In this document: positions 25,604 to 38,221 of the stretch, one piece after another
How positions within the stretch are numbered: the stretch's first letter is position 1
Layout: every line of letters begins with the position of its first letter
Source of the DNA: Gadus chalcogrammus
Lineage: Eukaryota > Chordata > Actinopteri > Gadiformes > Gadidae
Reading direction: 5' to 3'
Length of the DNA: 64,000 bases
Assembly: GCF_026213295.1 (NCBI RefSeq)
Contig: NC_079417.1
Span: 6,032,298-6,096,297, forward strand
The notes under the pieces: model-generated
Databases searched by the model: none
The model's input: the letters and a program-made list of their open reading frames with translations, nothing else
Told to the model about the DNA's origin: nothing
Made by a program: the position numbers and the translations under genes

Positions 25604-25692
<89 letters not shown>
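25604..25692 (+). repeat. (TG)n microsatellite
   Basis: A pure TG array of about 44 units lies immediately upstream of a perfect hairpin. Confidence 0.95.
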
Positions 25693-25694
<2 letters not shown>

Positions 25695-25712
25695 ATGCTT
25701 GTTCAGTATCTT

Positions 25713-25750
25713 AGACGAACCCCCACTATCCTCATAGTGGGGGTTCGTCT
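25713..25750. other. Perfect 17-bp hairpin with CCTC loop
   Basis: AGACGAACCCCCACTAT pairs with ATAGTGGGGGTTCGTCT without mismatch. It lies between a (TG)n array and unique sequence. No T-run follows that would suggest a Pol III terminator. It could be a very short inverted-repeat element or a structured RNA segment. Confidence 0.85.
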
Positions 25751-27784
25751 GAGCCTTTTCCTGTCTTAAATGTCTTAAATACAGATAGTGTCCTTCTACG
25801 ATGTAAAACGTAAACACATCTAGAGGAACACATGCACTTTGTGTTATTCCTTCATTTTTGATCAATGCAAATAACTGACCCTAAAAACTATGTAGGATAA
25901 ATATCTATTTGAGTAGATACTAATAATGTTTGAAAAAAGGTACCGCGTAGCCAATTGTCACTGTGTGAAAGCAACACCCATAAGCTCTGTAATTTATTCC
26001 TATGTAAGGCAGTTGTTCATTTGAATGACCATCTGATAGAGCATAATAAATAAACCATTGCTTGCCTCAATTATGTCTACCTGCCTTGGAATTTACATTA
26101 AACTGAATGCAGCCTTGTAAAGCCCTTGGCGAATGATTGCCCACATTAGGAGGTTGTTGGATTCTGAATTCCCCCTCATTAAAGGGTAACTAATACGCAT
26201 CAAGATAATAATTTAATAGCAAATTAGCCATTCGGTTACTTGTACTACTAGGCTTGAAAGGCATACATTTTGTAGCAGGTTGGTAATGCAGTCTGAAAGA
26301 ATTTGTATCTCCCTGGAAAAGTTGCTAGGATATTCATCAAGGTTATTAGGTCTGATCTGAAGTATATACAGAATAAAACCATTGATGGGAGGGCATCATC
26401 TGTGCATTATAGAGAGGGGAATCATTATGTCGCAGGTTCAAAATGGTTATGGCTAGGAAATAGGAAACGTGTCCATATTCACCAAGGTTATGAAATCTGA
26501 TCAGATTGATAATCCTCTATTAATCCCAAAGCAGGGACATGTGCAGTTTTAAAGCATCAGAAGGGGCTAGCCCAATAGCCCAAAGCATCAATAAAAAGGA
26601 AGGAAGGAAAGACCTGCTGGAACTCTCCCTCACGCAGTGCGAGTGAGGCAGTCTGTCACTGAGTGAACGGCCCAGTGCAGTCAGAGGGTCGTGAGACATG
26701 GCCTCCATCAGGGACAATAGCTATGTCATCGCCCTCATGTCTCCCAACGCCTCCTCTGGGCCAAAGGGGCCCCCCAGGGGATATTAATAGTCTGAAGTAT
26801 GCAAAATAAAACACTTGATGGTAGGGCAACATCCGTGCAAAATATGTAACCAGGTTACATATTTTGGTATACTGCATGACTAGCCTGGTAGGACAGGTAA
26901 CTGACTGCTTTGTGTTATGAAATGCAAAACATTATTATCATGACGATTATTATTATCAGCACTGCATTGTAAACCATGTTGACAAGGCTGCATTCAGTTT
27001 AATGCATTTTGTAGTTGTGCAGTCATCAATAAAATCCTGACTTATACAGTCAGCCTACACATTTATGAAATGAAGCTAATTATACCCACATAGGCCTATA
27101 CCCTAAATGTTGATACACTAAAGACACTATTCTAAAACCCAAAAGCTAGTGAACTTTGCTTTCTAAATGTAGCTTAATGCATTTTTTAAAATGACCATTG
27201 AATGCATTCTGCATTGGGACTGCATAGCAGACGGGATGCACGCGCACACGCACAACTAGACATACATGCAAAGCAGCACTGAAGTGGCGTCGGATTTGGG
27301 TGAGAAGCCTTTAATCCAGGTTTTAGTACCTGTGTTTCGCAATATAGACGCATTCCAAGCGTGTAGTAAAAGACACCCCTCAGGAAAAAACCTACACCTA
27401 AATATTCCGAACACGCACACATCCAGGCACAAACATGTACGCAGGCAGGCACGCACGCACATACACAAACACACGCAAACACATGCACGCACGGCACGCC
27501 CCCCCCCCCACACACACACACACTGAGCCTCCCTCCTCCTAAATGCTCCACTCGACTGAACATCGTTACATAATTTATGTTAACGCCAAAGACATCTAAG
27601 CGAATAACTTTACAGGACACAAGGGCGAATTGAAGCATTGAAACAAAATATGTAAGACCTACTTCTACTCGACAGGTTATATAGACTATGTGTAACATTA
27701 TTTTTCCTGATTCCATGAATATATGTTGCGAAGAAAGATATTGATTGGCGTCATATTATTAGAACATACAGGATTTTCCTATTA

Positions 27785-29365
27785 CAGTTTTTCTCAGTCG
27801 CTTTGGTTCATTTCTCAGATCAGAATTTAAATTCTCAAAACTACCTGTTCAATCTTCACATCAGGGTGTCACTTTTGCACATGAAAAAAACAGTTTCTCA
27901 TTTATTTGAACGCGTTGCGAATGATTTGGTAAATCCATGCACTTGATTATGTAGGCCTACAATACTCTGCTCTTTCCTAAATAATCAATTGCTTATGTCA
28001 TGTTGATCGAAATGTATTGTAATGGTCTCTATGGAATAGTCTCACCCCCACAACATTTAGGTATTAGTTCATTGCATAAGTCTTTACATGCAAAATGGTT
28101 GAACAAGTTGTCATAATATGTCAAGCATATTTCTATACATTTCTATACGCTGGCATTAGACTCTTTTTTTTGTTCTTTTTTCTAAATCTGTCCTGAATTG
28201 GTCAATTGCTACCAGGTGAATCTTGACTTTCCCTAAAGAAGGGAAATCTGTGAAGTGTTAGATCAACCAACGATCAACCAGTACTGGAATAGCTCAAAGG
28301 TGCATCTTTTGAACCATGAACTGGCAAGTATATATATAGCTGGTGCACAACACAATGTTACATTGTCTGAGAATTTGTGGCCCAACAGACAGGAACGTCA
28401 GGAGTTGTCGGATGACTGCACTGTAATTCCTACAGCAATGCATACAGTTTCCCCTTAGGAGGTTTTCCTATGTTCACATTTCTAGTGTAGCACCTCGCTG
28501 ATCATTACATGTGCTAGGGCTAGATTCTAGGTTCTAAGGAGCAGTGTGTGACTAAGTTAATAACGACACACCAAGACTGAGAGGTAAGTTTGAACTGTGG
28601 TTCATTTATGTAGGAAAAAAAAACTTTTTTTCTACTTGATGCACTAAGTTGTATTTTATTGTATTTGCATTTCTTTTGTTTATTGGGTATTTGGTGTTTA
28701 AAATAAATAGAAAATAGTACTAAAATCTCAAAATTGCACCACTTAGATTAGGCTATAGTTAAATTGAGTCAACTAAAAAGCGAATAATAATTCAAATAGC
28801 AACTTAAAGGTGCAACGTTAGAAATATTTGTATTGACCTAAATAGGTGTAAATCAACCCAAAGTGAACCAAAAGAGGGGAAATACTTTTCTTTTTTTAGG
28901 TCAGTTAACCTGGGTTACACTAGCAATGACATGGTCTGTTACGTAACAAATTACAGTACAAACAGTCAAAGAGTAAATGTGAATCTTGTCTAGTCTCTTG
29001 CAAACAATCTCCCACATACACTAAGGTGTAACTTACAATTTACAATAATTGTCTTCAAAACTTTAGCCATAGTTTACATCAGAACATCCCTCCAGAGTAC
29101 ACTGTTATATTGACAACATGACTAAGCAATTTGACTGTCTAATCCGTAGACAATGACACAAGGACTTGTTATTCTGATGGCACTGACATGTTCATTGAAA
29201 CAGATATTTACTTTTGAGAGATGAACTAAGGATTTTGAGCAAGAGACTGGCTTTTGCATGTAATTCATGGTGTTTTGCTATTTGAACGCATTGTTTTGAG
29301 AAATGCACTTACTGCAATTTTCAATTCTGATCTGAGAAATGTACCAAATCGACTGAGAAAAACTG
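27785..29365. mobile_element. Tc1/mariner-like element, 1.58 kb, without open transposase
   Basis: The left end CAGTTTTTCTCAGTCG and right end CGACTGAGAAAAACTG are inverted and flanked by TA on each side (27783-27784 and 29366-29367). Inverted similarity extends inward about 150 bp (cattttctcagatcagaattt-type and tttgaacgc segments). Size, CAGT start and TA target fit Tc1/mariner-type elements. The interior has no frame longer than about 70 residues and no recognisable DDE motif, so it is inactive or non-autonomous. Confidence 0.65.
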
Positions 29366-29771
29366 TAGTACCACGACTGTAATCTACATTGTAGTGCCTG
29401 TTCATGAACACACGGGGGCGACCTACACCTGTGGAGAAATCAAAATTTGCACGCCTGAACACAATCCGATCAAGATATGGATATGGTTGTTCATATTGTA
29501 ATTATTAATCTACTTCGTCACCCAAATTGTTGGTCTGAAACTAATTATAATTATAATTATTTTTATGATTATTAATATATTATTATTAATAATATTATCT
29601 AAAATTATTCTGGTATGTTTATAATATATTTTAAATACTGGAATATTTCTTCTGTCTCACCCTGTGTGTTATTTTACAGTCTGACCTGAGTTTTGTGGGT
29701 TTGATGTATCAATAGCCATGTTAATTCATCTGTGTTATGCTGGGAGCTGATTAGACAAATCACAATGGACT

Positions 29772-29854
<83 letters not shown>

Positions 29855-30175
29855 CAGACATGCGGTGCCGTCTGGGGTTTTTGATTCTCCGGGTGTGTGT
29901 CCCCACTCTTTATCAGCAGGCGTAAGGACTTCCTCCTCGCTCTGACTTCCACCAAGACCAATATTGACCCATCCCTGCAGGCAGTCAACCGTATCCTTCC
30001 TGTTGCCATGGAAGCTTATCCCACAGTATGAGACTCTTCTTATATTTTGGTGTGGAAGCTAGAGCCCACCTTTTCTTCACCTGGGGGGATACATCATACA
30101 CACTGGATGTACCAGTATGTATGACAGAAGTGTAGTGGTGAGGGTTTTTGACTCCCAGCAGAAAGATTCCTTACC
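29366..30175. other. Non-coding stretch with (GT)n
   Basis: It includes AT-rich sequence (29530-29640) and a (GT)n array at 29773-29853. The 111-residue minus-strand frame at 29674-30009 runs through the array. It contains a short LTACRDGSILVLVEV stretch with no recognised family. Confidence 0.6.
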
Positions 30176-30179
30176 CCTG

Positions 30180-30600
30180 CTTCAGGGGTGGTCAACCTTT
30201 TTTGGACCCCTGACCCCATTTTGTGGTGTCACATTTGTTAGGACCCCAACAGATACAGCATAATAAGAATAATGCTTATAAATATTCTTCTGCCATACAC
30301 ACTTCTTTTATTTAAAAAGTCCCCGTGCTCGAGGCAAAGTAGGGGACTCTTACAGGAACCCGGACCCTGCGGACCCTGGGGACAGCGGGGGCCCATCCTG
30401 GGACTGTTCCCATCGGAAGTCCTCCTTGGGTCATTTTTCAGGACCCTGGACCCCGGGGGGGCCTCAGTGGCCCTGTCCTGGGAACCAAACCCTAATCCTC
30501 AAACCAAACCCTTAAACAAACCCCCAACCCAAGCCGAAAGACACACCCCAAATATATATTTTGTTGATTATAATTCCCTGTCTGCATGACAAAAGCACCT
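30180..30600 (+). mobile_element. Possible hAT-type fragment (CAGGGGTGGTCAACC end)
   Basis: The start CAGGGGTGGTCAACCTTTTT followed by gacccctgaccccattttg is typical of Charlie-like hAT ends. No right end or transposase was found. The following GC-rich part (30320-30500) has ggaccctg repeats. Confidence 0.35.
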
Positions 30601-30709
30601 GAGTAGTAAATACTTGCTGGTCAGTAACCGAGTTTGTTTGCAAGGAATCAAACCGGAACTGCTTGTTGCACTCCGAAGATACATCATGCATGTTCGTGGC
30701 ATGCCTTAA

Positions 30710-31166
30710 AGGGGACCTATTATGCTTTTTCGACTTTTATGACCTATAAACGTTGTTATAATGATTGATAGTCATGTTTAACCATACTAAAGTGTCGAAT
30801 AATGACGTACATGCATTTCAACGAATTCCCTGCTGACAGTCTGGGGTGGCTGTGCAGACGTTTGCGATTCACTTGTTCACATTTCCGGGAAATCATCTAC
30901 GTAGGCACTCCTGCCGCGCCCCCATATGCCTGGTCAAACTGCCCGCGCGCGCGCTTCATGGAAGGTAACCAATCACAACAGAGTTTGGTTGGCGGTAGGG
31001 GGGTGAGGGGGCGGAGAAGGACGAAACCGAGCGTTGACAGAGAATGGATGAGAGGAAGAGTTTTCCCGAAAATCGACATTGTTTTTTGTGTATGGTCAAA
31101 CATACTATCAATCATTATAACAACGTTTATAGGTCATAAAAGTCGAAAAAGCATAATAGGTCCCCT
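30710..31166. mobile_element. TTAA-flanked MITE, 457 bp, long inverted ends
   Basis: The ends AGGGGACCTATTATGC and GCATAATAGGTCCCCT are inverted and flanked by TTAA on both sides (30706-30709 and 31167-31170). Inverted similarity continues about 90 bp (tttttcgacttttatgacct, ataaacgttgttataatga). The TTAA target suggests the piggyBac or Kolobok superfamilies. It carries no transposase. Confidence 0.8.
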
Positions 31167-31225
31167 TTAATGAGGGATGAATTCAAACATCCACCATAAA
31201 TGAATAAGTATAAATCCACAAGGTG

Positions 31226-31847
31226 TCAGATATGCGTGACGTTGTGGTTGTATTTCTTTCGACCCGATGGCCTTCCCTGGCCCTGCAGCACACACACACT
31301 CTTAATCTCCTGGGGTCCCTGGGGGCCCCACAGCAGAGTCTTGGTGGTTTTCTCCAGTATAGGGGGTCTCCCCCGGAAGACCCCGGGGGACACCAGCCTC
31401 CCCACCAAGCCAGGGGCCCCCCTCCGCCTCTGGCCAGATGTGTCCGATCCCAGAGGAGGCTCACGTTGCGTTGCTGGGGCGCCTCTGGCCCGCTGAGGTT
31501 CTCCTCGGCTGTCGGGGCCTGTTCCGCCGTCTGGAACCTGCCTCGGTCTGAGGTTCTCGCCCTCGACAGCCCTGCCCCTCCTCCAGTCACGGTGGCCGGA
31601 CCCTCGTGGCTGGGACGGGGGGTTCTGGGGAGGGGCGGGGCTAAAAGGCTGACATCCCCGCCGCTGAAACACTCGGGGCTCCGAGGCGCTCGTCGCCACG
31701 GTGAATTGAAAGGTGGTGGTTGTTTCCGTGGTAACCCCCACCTCGGGGTCGCAGGGGCTGCTTGTTTCCGCGGTGACCTCGGCGGTCTCCGGAGGTTGTG
31801 GTCGTACATCGACAGACGTGTGTGAGAGACTGTCTTCTCGCCTGTTG
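31226..31847 (-). CDS. Putative terminal exon of an unidentified minus-strand gene
   Basis: A GC-rich block follows a strong acceptor (ttccctcccccacag at 31848-31862). One frame is open for about 206 residues to TGA at 31226-31228. It begins NRREDSLSHTSVDV, has a Thr/Glu-rich part (GVTTETTTTFQFTV) and ends KKYNHNVTHI. A second frame on the same strand is also open throughout, so the coding frame is not certain. Joined to the block at 32736-32924 with the donor AACAG|GTGCGG the frame continues in phase 2. No family was recognised. Confidence 0.3.
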
Positions 31848-32164
31848 CTGTGGGGGAGGGAACACCATTAGAGCCCGCGGGCATCAGCTTACACGAGGTC
31901 TTGGTGCGGTTTACATGTGAATTTAGCTTTTGACATGCCCCCTCCCGCCACCACCACCACCAACACCCCCACCACACCATGACATCACTAGTGAGAACTG
32001 TGAGCTGGGATGATGTGGAGGGGGGGGAAGGGGTAAAGCAACAGATGTGAGGAGAGAAAAAAAGAAGTGGAGGCACACCCAAAAACAAATGGCTGTCACG
32101 CTTCCCTGGCCGCCGCGGTCCTGCTAACGTTACCGCTAACGAGGAGAATATGGCTTGAGATGTG

Positions 32165-32166
32165 AT

Positions 32167-32258
<92 letters not shown>
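32165..32258 (+). repeat. (GA)n microsatellite
   Basis: A near-pure GA array of about 45 units. Confidence 0.95.
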
Positions 32259-32261
<3 letters not shown>

Positions 32262-32735
32262 TTGTAATATAAATCCCAAATAAACGTAAATATACCGTAA
32301 CCTAGCTAATAAATCTACAAATGCTACATCTCACATGAGAAAGCTGTAGAATGACAGATCATTTCACAATAAATTAGTAAACAAGGACGAAAAACACAAT
32401 TATTACCAATCACATTACTATGCTCCTTTACTTCCCAAGTGGAGGCTTTGTGAGGTATAAGCCCTATACCTCTAATCTAAACCGTAATGGAATGTTTTAA
32501 TGGAATTAACAGGTTGTATTTTATGGAAACTGTCTGGCAGTTAAGGGGTTACGGGGTTTGTCTCTCAACTGAACGTTTCTGGGTTTAATGCCCAAGGATC
32601 TTTTTGCATTATATTGCTTCTGATGAATCTGCCTCTTAGCATCCGCTAAATGACAAGGGACGGATTTTGAATCAACTGCCCATGCAGCGCGTGGAAGACA
32701 GTGGTCTGGACAGGAACAGAAGATGGCCTCCGCAC

Positions 32736-32924
32736 CTGTTCTGCTCGTCGGTCTCCCCCAGCGGCGACGGAAGATACAGCTGTAGTCTGGAGAAGGTGAA
32801 GTAGCTTCTCCCGTCCCCCCCTGGGGCCCCGGGCCAGTCCCGGGGAGCAGGGGGCCCCGGGCTGCAGCGGCTCAGGGGACCTGGGGGAGTAGGGGCCATG
32901 AGGACACGGATCTGACAGAGTCAT
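32736..32924 (-). CDS. Putative internal exon of the unidentified gene
   Basis: A GC-rich block ends at a consensus donor (GAACAG|GTGCGG). Acceptor candidates are at 32925 and, with a better pyrimidine tract, at about 32889. One frame includes GRSYFTFSRLQLYLP and GETDEQN, which splices in phase with the frame at 31226-31847. An alternative frame gives a Pro-rich stretch followed by EKLLHLLQ. Which frame is used cannot be decided by reading. Confidence 0.25.
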
Positions 32925-33319
32925 CTGAGGTTAAGGGAGCCCTTTCAAGCGTCGCAGAGTGTCACAGATGTCACTTTGCACGAGCCAAGATTTGTTTATG
33001 CGACATCTTGAAAGTGGCATGGTCAGCATTTTTAGGACTGTCTGACACACATCTGTCTGTTCGAGGTCAACCAACAGATTTGACCATTTAGCCTCAAACA
33101 CGACACAGCTTCTTCCTGTCAGGTGCATTTAGACAGAGTTTGTGGGATAGAGGGAGAGAGAGATAGAGAATTGCTTAAGAGAGTGCAATAATTATATTAT
33201 ATACACAAACACTTCTGGCAGTGGTTTCTATGAGCCAGTGGAGAAAACATTTTTTTCTGTTCCTTGGAATCAGCTGGTAAACAGATGGAAGCTGTTTGTA
33301 AATTGGGTGTCCATATGTG

Positions 33320-33430
<111 letters not shown>

Positions 33431-33794
33431 ATGGGCTGTTGATGTGGGTATTTGTGTGTGTGTTTTATTTTTTCTTTGCCTCTGTGCATTTGTGAGTGTG
33501 TGTGTTTGTGTGTGTGGGTGTCTGTCTATGTCTGTCAGTATCTGTTTGTCTGTGTTTTATTTTGTGTGTGCTCGTCTGTTTATGTGTTTATGTGTATTTG
33601 AGTGTCCTAATAATGGAAGTCCGAAGGGGGTCATTAACTTGCTCAGATGTGTCAATGTGTCATTGTTTGTGTGGGTCTCCGTCTCTGTGTGTGTTTTGTC
33701 TTTGTCTGTGTGTGTGTACCTGTATGTGTACCTGGGTGGGTATATGTGTATGCATGCGTGTAACCTAGCAATTGATTGGTCGTCTTAGAATCTT

Positions 33795-33826
33795 AAGAGT
33801 ACCATATTAAGCGCTATATAAATTTC

Positions 33827-33857
<31 letters not shown>

Positions 33858-33995
33858 GGCACTTGTTCTATGAATATCCTAACTCTTCCGACGGCAATAT
33901 ATGTTTTTTTTCTCCTTCGTCTGACAAACTTATTTATTGAAAATCATTTTGGATAAAAGCGTCTGCTAAATACCCTAAATGTAATTGTAAATGTC
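33795..33995 (+). mobile_element. Fish LINE/SINE tail fragments with (ATT)n
   Basis: Phrases ttaagcgctatataaatttcattt with an ATT repeat (33829-33857) and ggataaaagcgtctgctaaata (33951-33972) are typical 3' tails of teleost SINE/L2-type repeats. A further ggataaaagcgtatgct phrase is at 34427. Boundaries are unclear. Confidence 0.5.
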
Positions 33996-34874
33996 TATGT
34001 GTTTGTGTGTGTGTTTGTGTGTGTCTGTGTGAGTATTCAAGGGACTATGCATGTGTTTGTTTGTCTGTGCATGTGTGCGTGTGTGTGTGTGTGTGTGACA
34101 GGGTCCCTTAACGAGCTTCCTCTCAGTCCTGGCCCCTGATCAGGTCCTTGATCATGCAGAGCTTTCAAGTGGCTTCTCTCAGTGAGTAAACAGCAGCTTT
34201 GGTCTCAATCAGCACCTTATCACCAGATGAACCACAGCCAGACTCACAGAGACAATCGTCCTTCCTCACACGGTGACAATAGCGTGATTACCACAAGTGG
34301 TATTCACGGTCTGTCTGGATGTGAGATTCAAAACCCCAATGTCAGCAATCTATAGACATGGTAGGCATCTTCGAGCAAGATGCACCAACATGCTCCTTGA
34401 TGGCCTGGCCTGTATCTCAATTAACTTTGGATAAAAGCGTATGCTTCATTACTAAATAGTTACATAGTAACTATATAGGAGTGCCTACAGCACACCTATC
34501 CCCCGCCTAACCGCCTCTGGAAGGCGGGTTCCCTCTTCTGTGTTCAGGCTCATGGTTTCCTCCCACTGGGTTTCAGAGAGTTTTCCTTGCTCTTCCGAGG
34601 GCTTAGGGTTAGTGGCGGGGTGGAATGAAATGCCCTGGGCATTTAATACTGGAGCTGTGAAAGGCTATACAAAGAAAATTGACCTAGCTTGACATTTTAT
34701 TACCCACATTGCAAAGTAAAGCAAAATGTTTGCTGTATTTCATGTTGTTGCTAATCGCCGTATAAATTGCGATTCGCAAACTGAAAACAAATAAATATGT
34801 TAAAAAAAGAATAATACTTGAATTGAGGTATATTTATAGCTATACGCTCCTCCAGATAATGTTCAACAACAGAC

Positions 34875-35168
34875 CTGTTTGTGTGCGGGGCGGCTCTGGT
34901 GTAAGAGGGCCCCTCTGTCTGGCTTGGCCCCCCAGGGCAGTTGCAGGTCCGGGGCCAGCCCTGGTGGAGAGCCCTGGTGCCCCGCAGTGATCGGGCCTCT
35001 CCTCTTTTGAGCTCATGGGCCTCCTCTCTCCTCCACTCCTCCCTCCTCCTCCTGCTCCTCCTCTCCTTCTCCCTCCTCCTCTCCTCGCCGTGTAGCTCCC
35101 ACTCCAGGTCCTACAGCTCCGTCTGCCGCTGGCCGGACGTCCCTGCAGCCTGCAGCCCGTCCCTCTCA
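34875..35168 (-). CDS. Putative coiled-coil exon of the unidentified gene, with in-frame stop
   Basis: The block has an acceptor (tggtcag) at 35169 and a donor AAACAG|GTCTGT at 34875. In the frame that continues from 35528-35685 (phase 2) it reads ERDGLQAAGTSGQRQTEL, then a TAG codon at 35111-35113, then DLEWELHGEERRREKERR and more Arg/Glu-rich helix. The heptad-like composition on both sides of the TAG suggests a former CAG (Gln) codon. That makes it a pseudogene exon, a null allele or a sequencing error, unless the frame call is wrong. Confidence 0.28.
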
Positions 35169-35279
35169 CTGACCATACACACGATATATATATATATATT
35201 GGAGTTAATGCTACTCCTGCTGTTACTGCTGGGACCTTTTTCAGCTACACAAACACCATACACACGTTAAATACTGCTC

Positions 35280-35515
35280 CTGCTCGGACTGCCGATACGA
35301 AGCACGTGAGCAGAGAGGACACGTGTGATTGGACGAGAGCAGAGAGGACACGTGGGATTGGACGAGAGCAGAGAGTAGGCGTGTTGATTGGACGAGAGCA
35401 GTGAGGGACTGTGTTCATTTGACCAGAGCATGTTGATTGGACGGGAGCAGAATGTAAGCGTATTGATTGGGTCGGACCAGAGAGGTAGTGTGTTGATAGA
35501 AGGAAAGCAGAGATG
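35280..35515 (+). repeat. Degenerate minisatellite, unit about 38 bp
   Basis: About six units of gtgtgattggacgagagcag followed by agaggacac type are in tandem. It lies in the intron between the two putative exons of the unidentified gene. Confidence 0.75.
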
Positions 35516-35527
35516 AACCATGGTCAC

Positions 35528-35685
35528 CTTGAAGTCCTCCATACAGCTCCTCCAGGGTTCCTCCACCAATGGGGGTCCCTGGGGTAGCTCCGGGGCCCAG
35601 CCTCGGGAACGCTGTCTGGGGCCTGGCGTACATATGGAAGAGGGTAGTGTTGGAGCTCCGTCCTCCCTTTCTCCTGAGAGGTTGG
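35528..35685 (-). CDS. Putative exon of the unidentified gene (158 nt)
   Basis: It is bounded by a strong acceptor (catctcccccag at 35686) and the donor TTCAAG|GTGACC. The phase 0-to-2 frame reads PTSQEKGRTELQHYPLPYV and later DPHWWRNPGGAVW. The other two frames are also open, so coding status is uncertain. The following 35280-35500 is a set of degenerate 35-40-bp repeats (gattggacgagagcagagagg type). Confidence 0.28.
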
Positions 35686-35817
35686 CTGGGGGAGATGATG
35701 AAAAATGACCTTTAATTGCGTTCAATACAAACAAGCTATATATTCTGCTGGGTGCAGTTTTAGGTTAAGATAATATGTAGAGAGAGACACCCACTCCCTC
35801 TTGAACGCACATATATT

Positions 35818-36120
<303 letters not shown>

Positions 36121-38122
36121 CATGCTGTTATATCACAGCTTTCATGTGTGTTTCTATGTGTTTCTTGGCCAAATGTTTTGCTGTCTTCAAACTTGGTCTT
36201 GGAGATCACTGACAGTTTCATGCGAGTGCTTATGACTAAATGCAGACCACAAAAGTAACAAATACAGCACAGGCATCAGATCTGCAGGAGTGCACCCTGA
36301 CTGAATATATTGTATCCTATTAGAACAAAGCTAGGCATTCCTTTCACATTAAACCCGTTGGTCAAAATATTAGAAATAGAGTCTTTGAAATGTATGTGTT
36401 GAGAGTTCTGTGAGGAACTCTGGTAGTGATCAGAGAGGAGTTGCGGAAAAGCGAGATTAATGTACTGCATGCGTGAGATGTGCAAACCTTTTCACATAAG
36501 CCTTTACAAATGCGATTGTTTCAGCAATTATCCTGCATCAAAAGGGACTGAAACCTCTATTGGTTTGGATAAGATTTGAAAGCACATTATTATCACAAAC
36601 AATATAATATCAAACATGTGAAAGTGAAAATTAAGTGAAACATATTCCAATTTAAATGTCAAAAAACAAGAATAAAACTGCAAATATGTCTAGCACATGC
36701 AACATAAGAATGTTGAGGTAACCATTATGGACCAACATACTAAACATGTCTAAAAATTTGAAGTGTGTAGTTTACCATACTTTAAAGAAAATATTCATTC
36801 ATACCTGATCTTAGTCCAAAGTTTTGAGTAGAGCTTCCTCAGGGTTCATGTGTTTCAAAGATACCTCCCCTCACACCAAATGAATCAAGTTTACATCCAA
36901 TAGCCCAACAGCGTTCCCCCCCCGCGCCCCCCCCCCCCCCCCCCCCCCCCCACGACGTGTGAGATCCCCACCGCCGTCCTCCAGAGCCCAACAACCTCGT
37001 TCTCTCAGGATCCGTTTGTGATTGGTTGCTAGGTCAGCGAGCGATAGGTGAGAGAGGCGCGCGCTGTTATGCGTGCGGGTTTCCCTGGTTACCAAATGCC
37101 TTGGTGTTAAAGACAAAGCAAAAAAAAAAAAAAGACATTGACAAAAGCAGGGCCTCCTGGTTCTGTTGTGTCACCCGGGGGCGCGGTCAGGTTTCAGCGG
37201 GGCCGTGGCGTGCGTGGGGGGGTCACCAGGGTGAGAATGGGGATTAGTGAAATCGCTTTGCGGATTGGGAAACAGGTGAAGCAGGGACCCACCGCGCCGG
37301 CTCTGTCTGTCTCCACTTTCACCGCCCCCCCCCTGAAACCCACATAACCCTCTTTGAGCGTTTTAGGACTTCAAGCTTGGGCCAGGTGCGTTTGTTTAGC
37401 ACTCAGAGTGGGTGGAGTTGGTCGTGGGGGGGGGTGTTGTCTGTTTTAATTAGCACACCTGTCACTATGATAACGGTGGCCTCGGTGACCGGCACCAGGC
37501 GTGGCTGCGGCAGACGAAACCTTGGGTCTCTGGGCTAATGGTCACACTGACCCCTCCGCTGCAAGAGATTGTCAGTTAGTGTGCAGACTATTAACCTATA
37601 GAACACACACAGCGTTAACCCCTACCAAAAACACTACCAACAACATTTAACCGTTCGGATGTTGTTGTTAAATTATGTTAGGTTGTGTTGTATTGTGTTC
37701 TGTTCACGTATGTTGTGTTTTAATGTTGTTTGTTGTGTATTGTTATGTTCGGTTGTATTTTTTTTAGCGATAGGATTGTGTTATGTTGTGTTATTGTGTG
37801 CTGTGTTAAGATATGTGTGTATTCTCATAATTTGTTTCTTTGTAAACACTTCTAAAGGTCTCACCGACTCCAGACTTGCGATAACTCAAGTGACTTTCAC
37901 GATGTAGTGGGTGGTAGATGGTTGATTGAGGGTGGAAATGCCAAATATGAGGTATCAGAGTAGCGATGATGTGGTCTTCTTCAGCAGGGTCTAAGTCTGT
38001 TCCCTAGTGATGGTTCTGAAGTATCGATTACAAAAATAAAGGAACGTAATGCTCCTTCAGCTCTTTTCTCTTAAAAGCCATGTTGGTTATCCCCTTGGAT
38101 CATACTCTACACAGCACCTGCA

Positions 38123-38125
<3 letters not shown>

Positions 38126-38220
<95 letters not shown>
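38126..38220 (+). repeat. (CA)n microsatellite
   Basis: A pure CA array of about 47 units. Confidence 0.95.

Positions 38221-38221
<1 letters not shown>

Larger units (their letters stand above)
24660..27784. other. Intergenic sequence without supportable gene
   Basis: AT-rich, mostly unique sequence. It contains a (TG)n array at 25604-25692, a hairpin at 25713-25750, an aggaaggaaagacc purine patch near 26600 and an AC-rich low-complexity stretch at 27410-27525. The 176-residue minus-strand frame at 27186-27716 runs through the AC-rich patch and is not credible. Confidence 0.6.

Noticed and set aside
27186..27716. 176-residue minus-strand frame with Cys/Val-rich middle
   Set aside because: It runs through an AC-rich low-complexity patch and matches no family; flanks look non-coding.
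31183..32088. 301-residue minus-strand frame
   Set aside because: The frame crosses a clear acceptor-like site at 31848 and has low-complexity Pro/Arg content. A different frame of the same block joins in phase to the neighbouring block, so this full-length frame is unlikely to be the protein.
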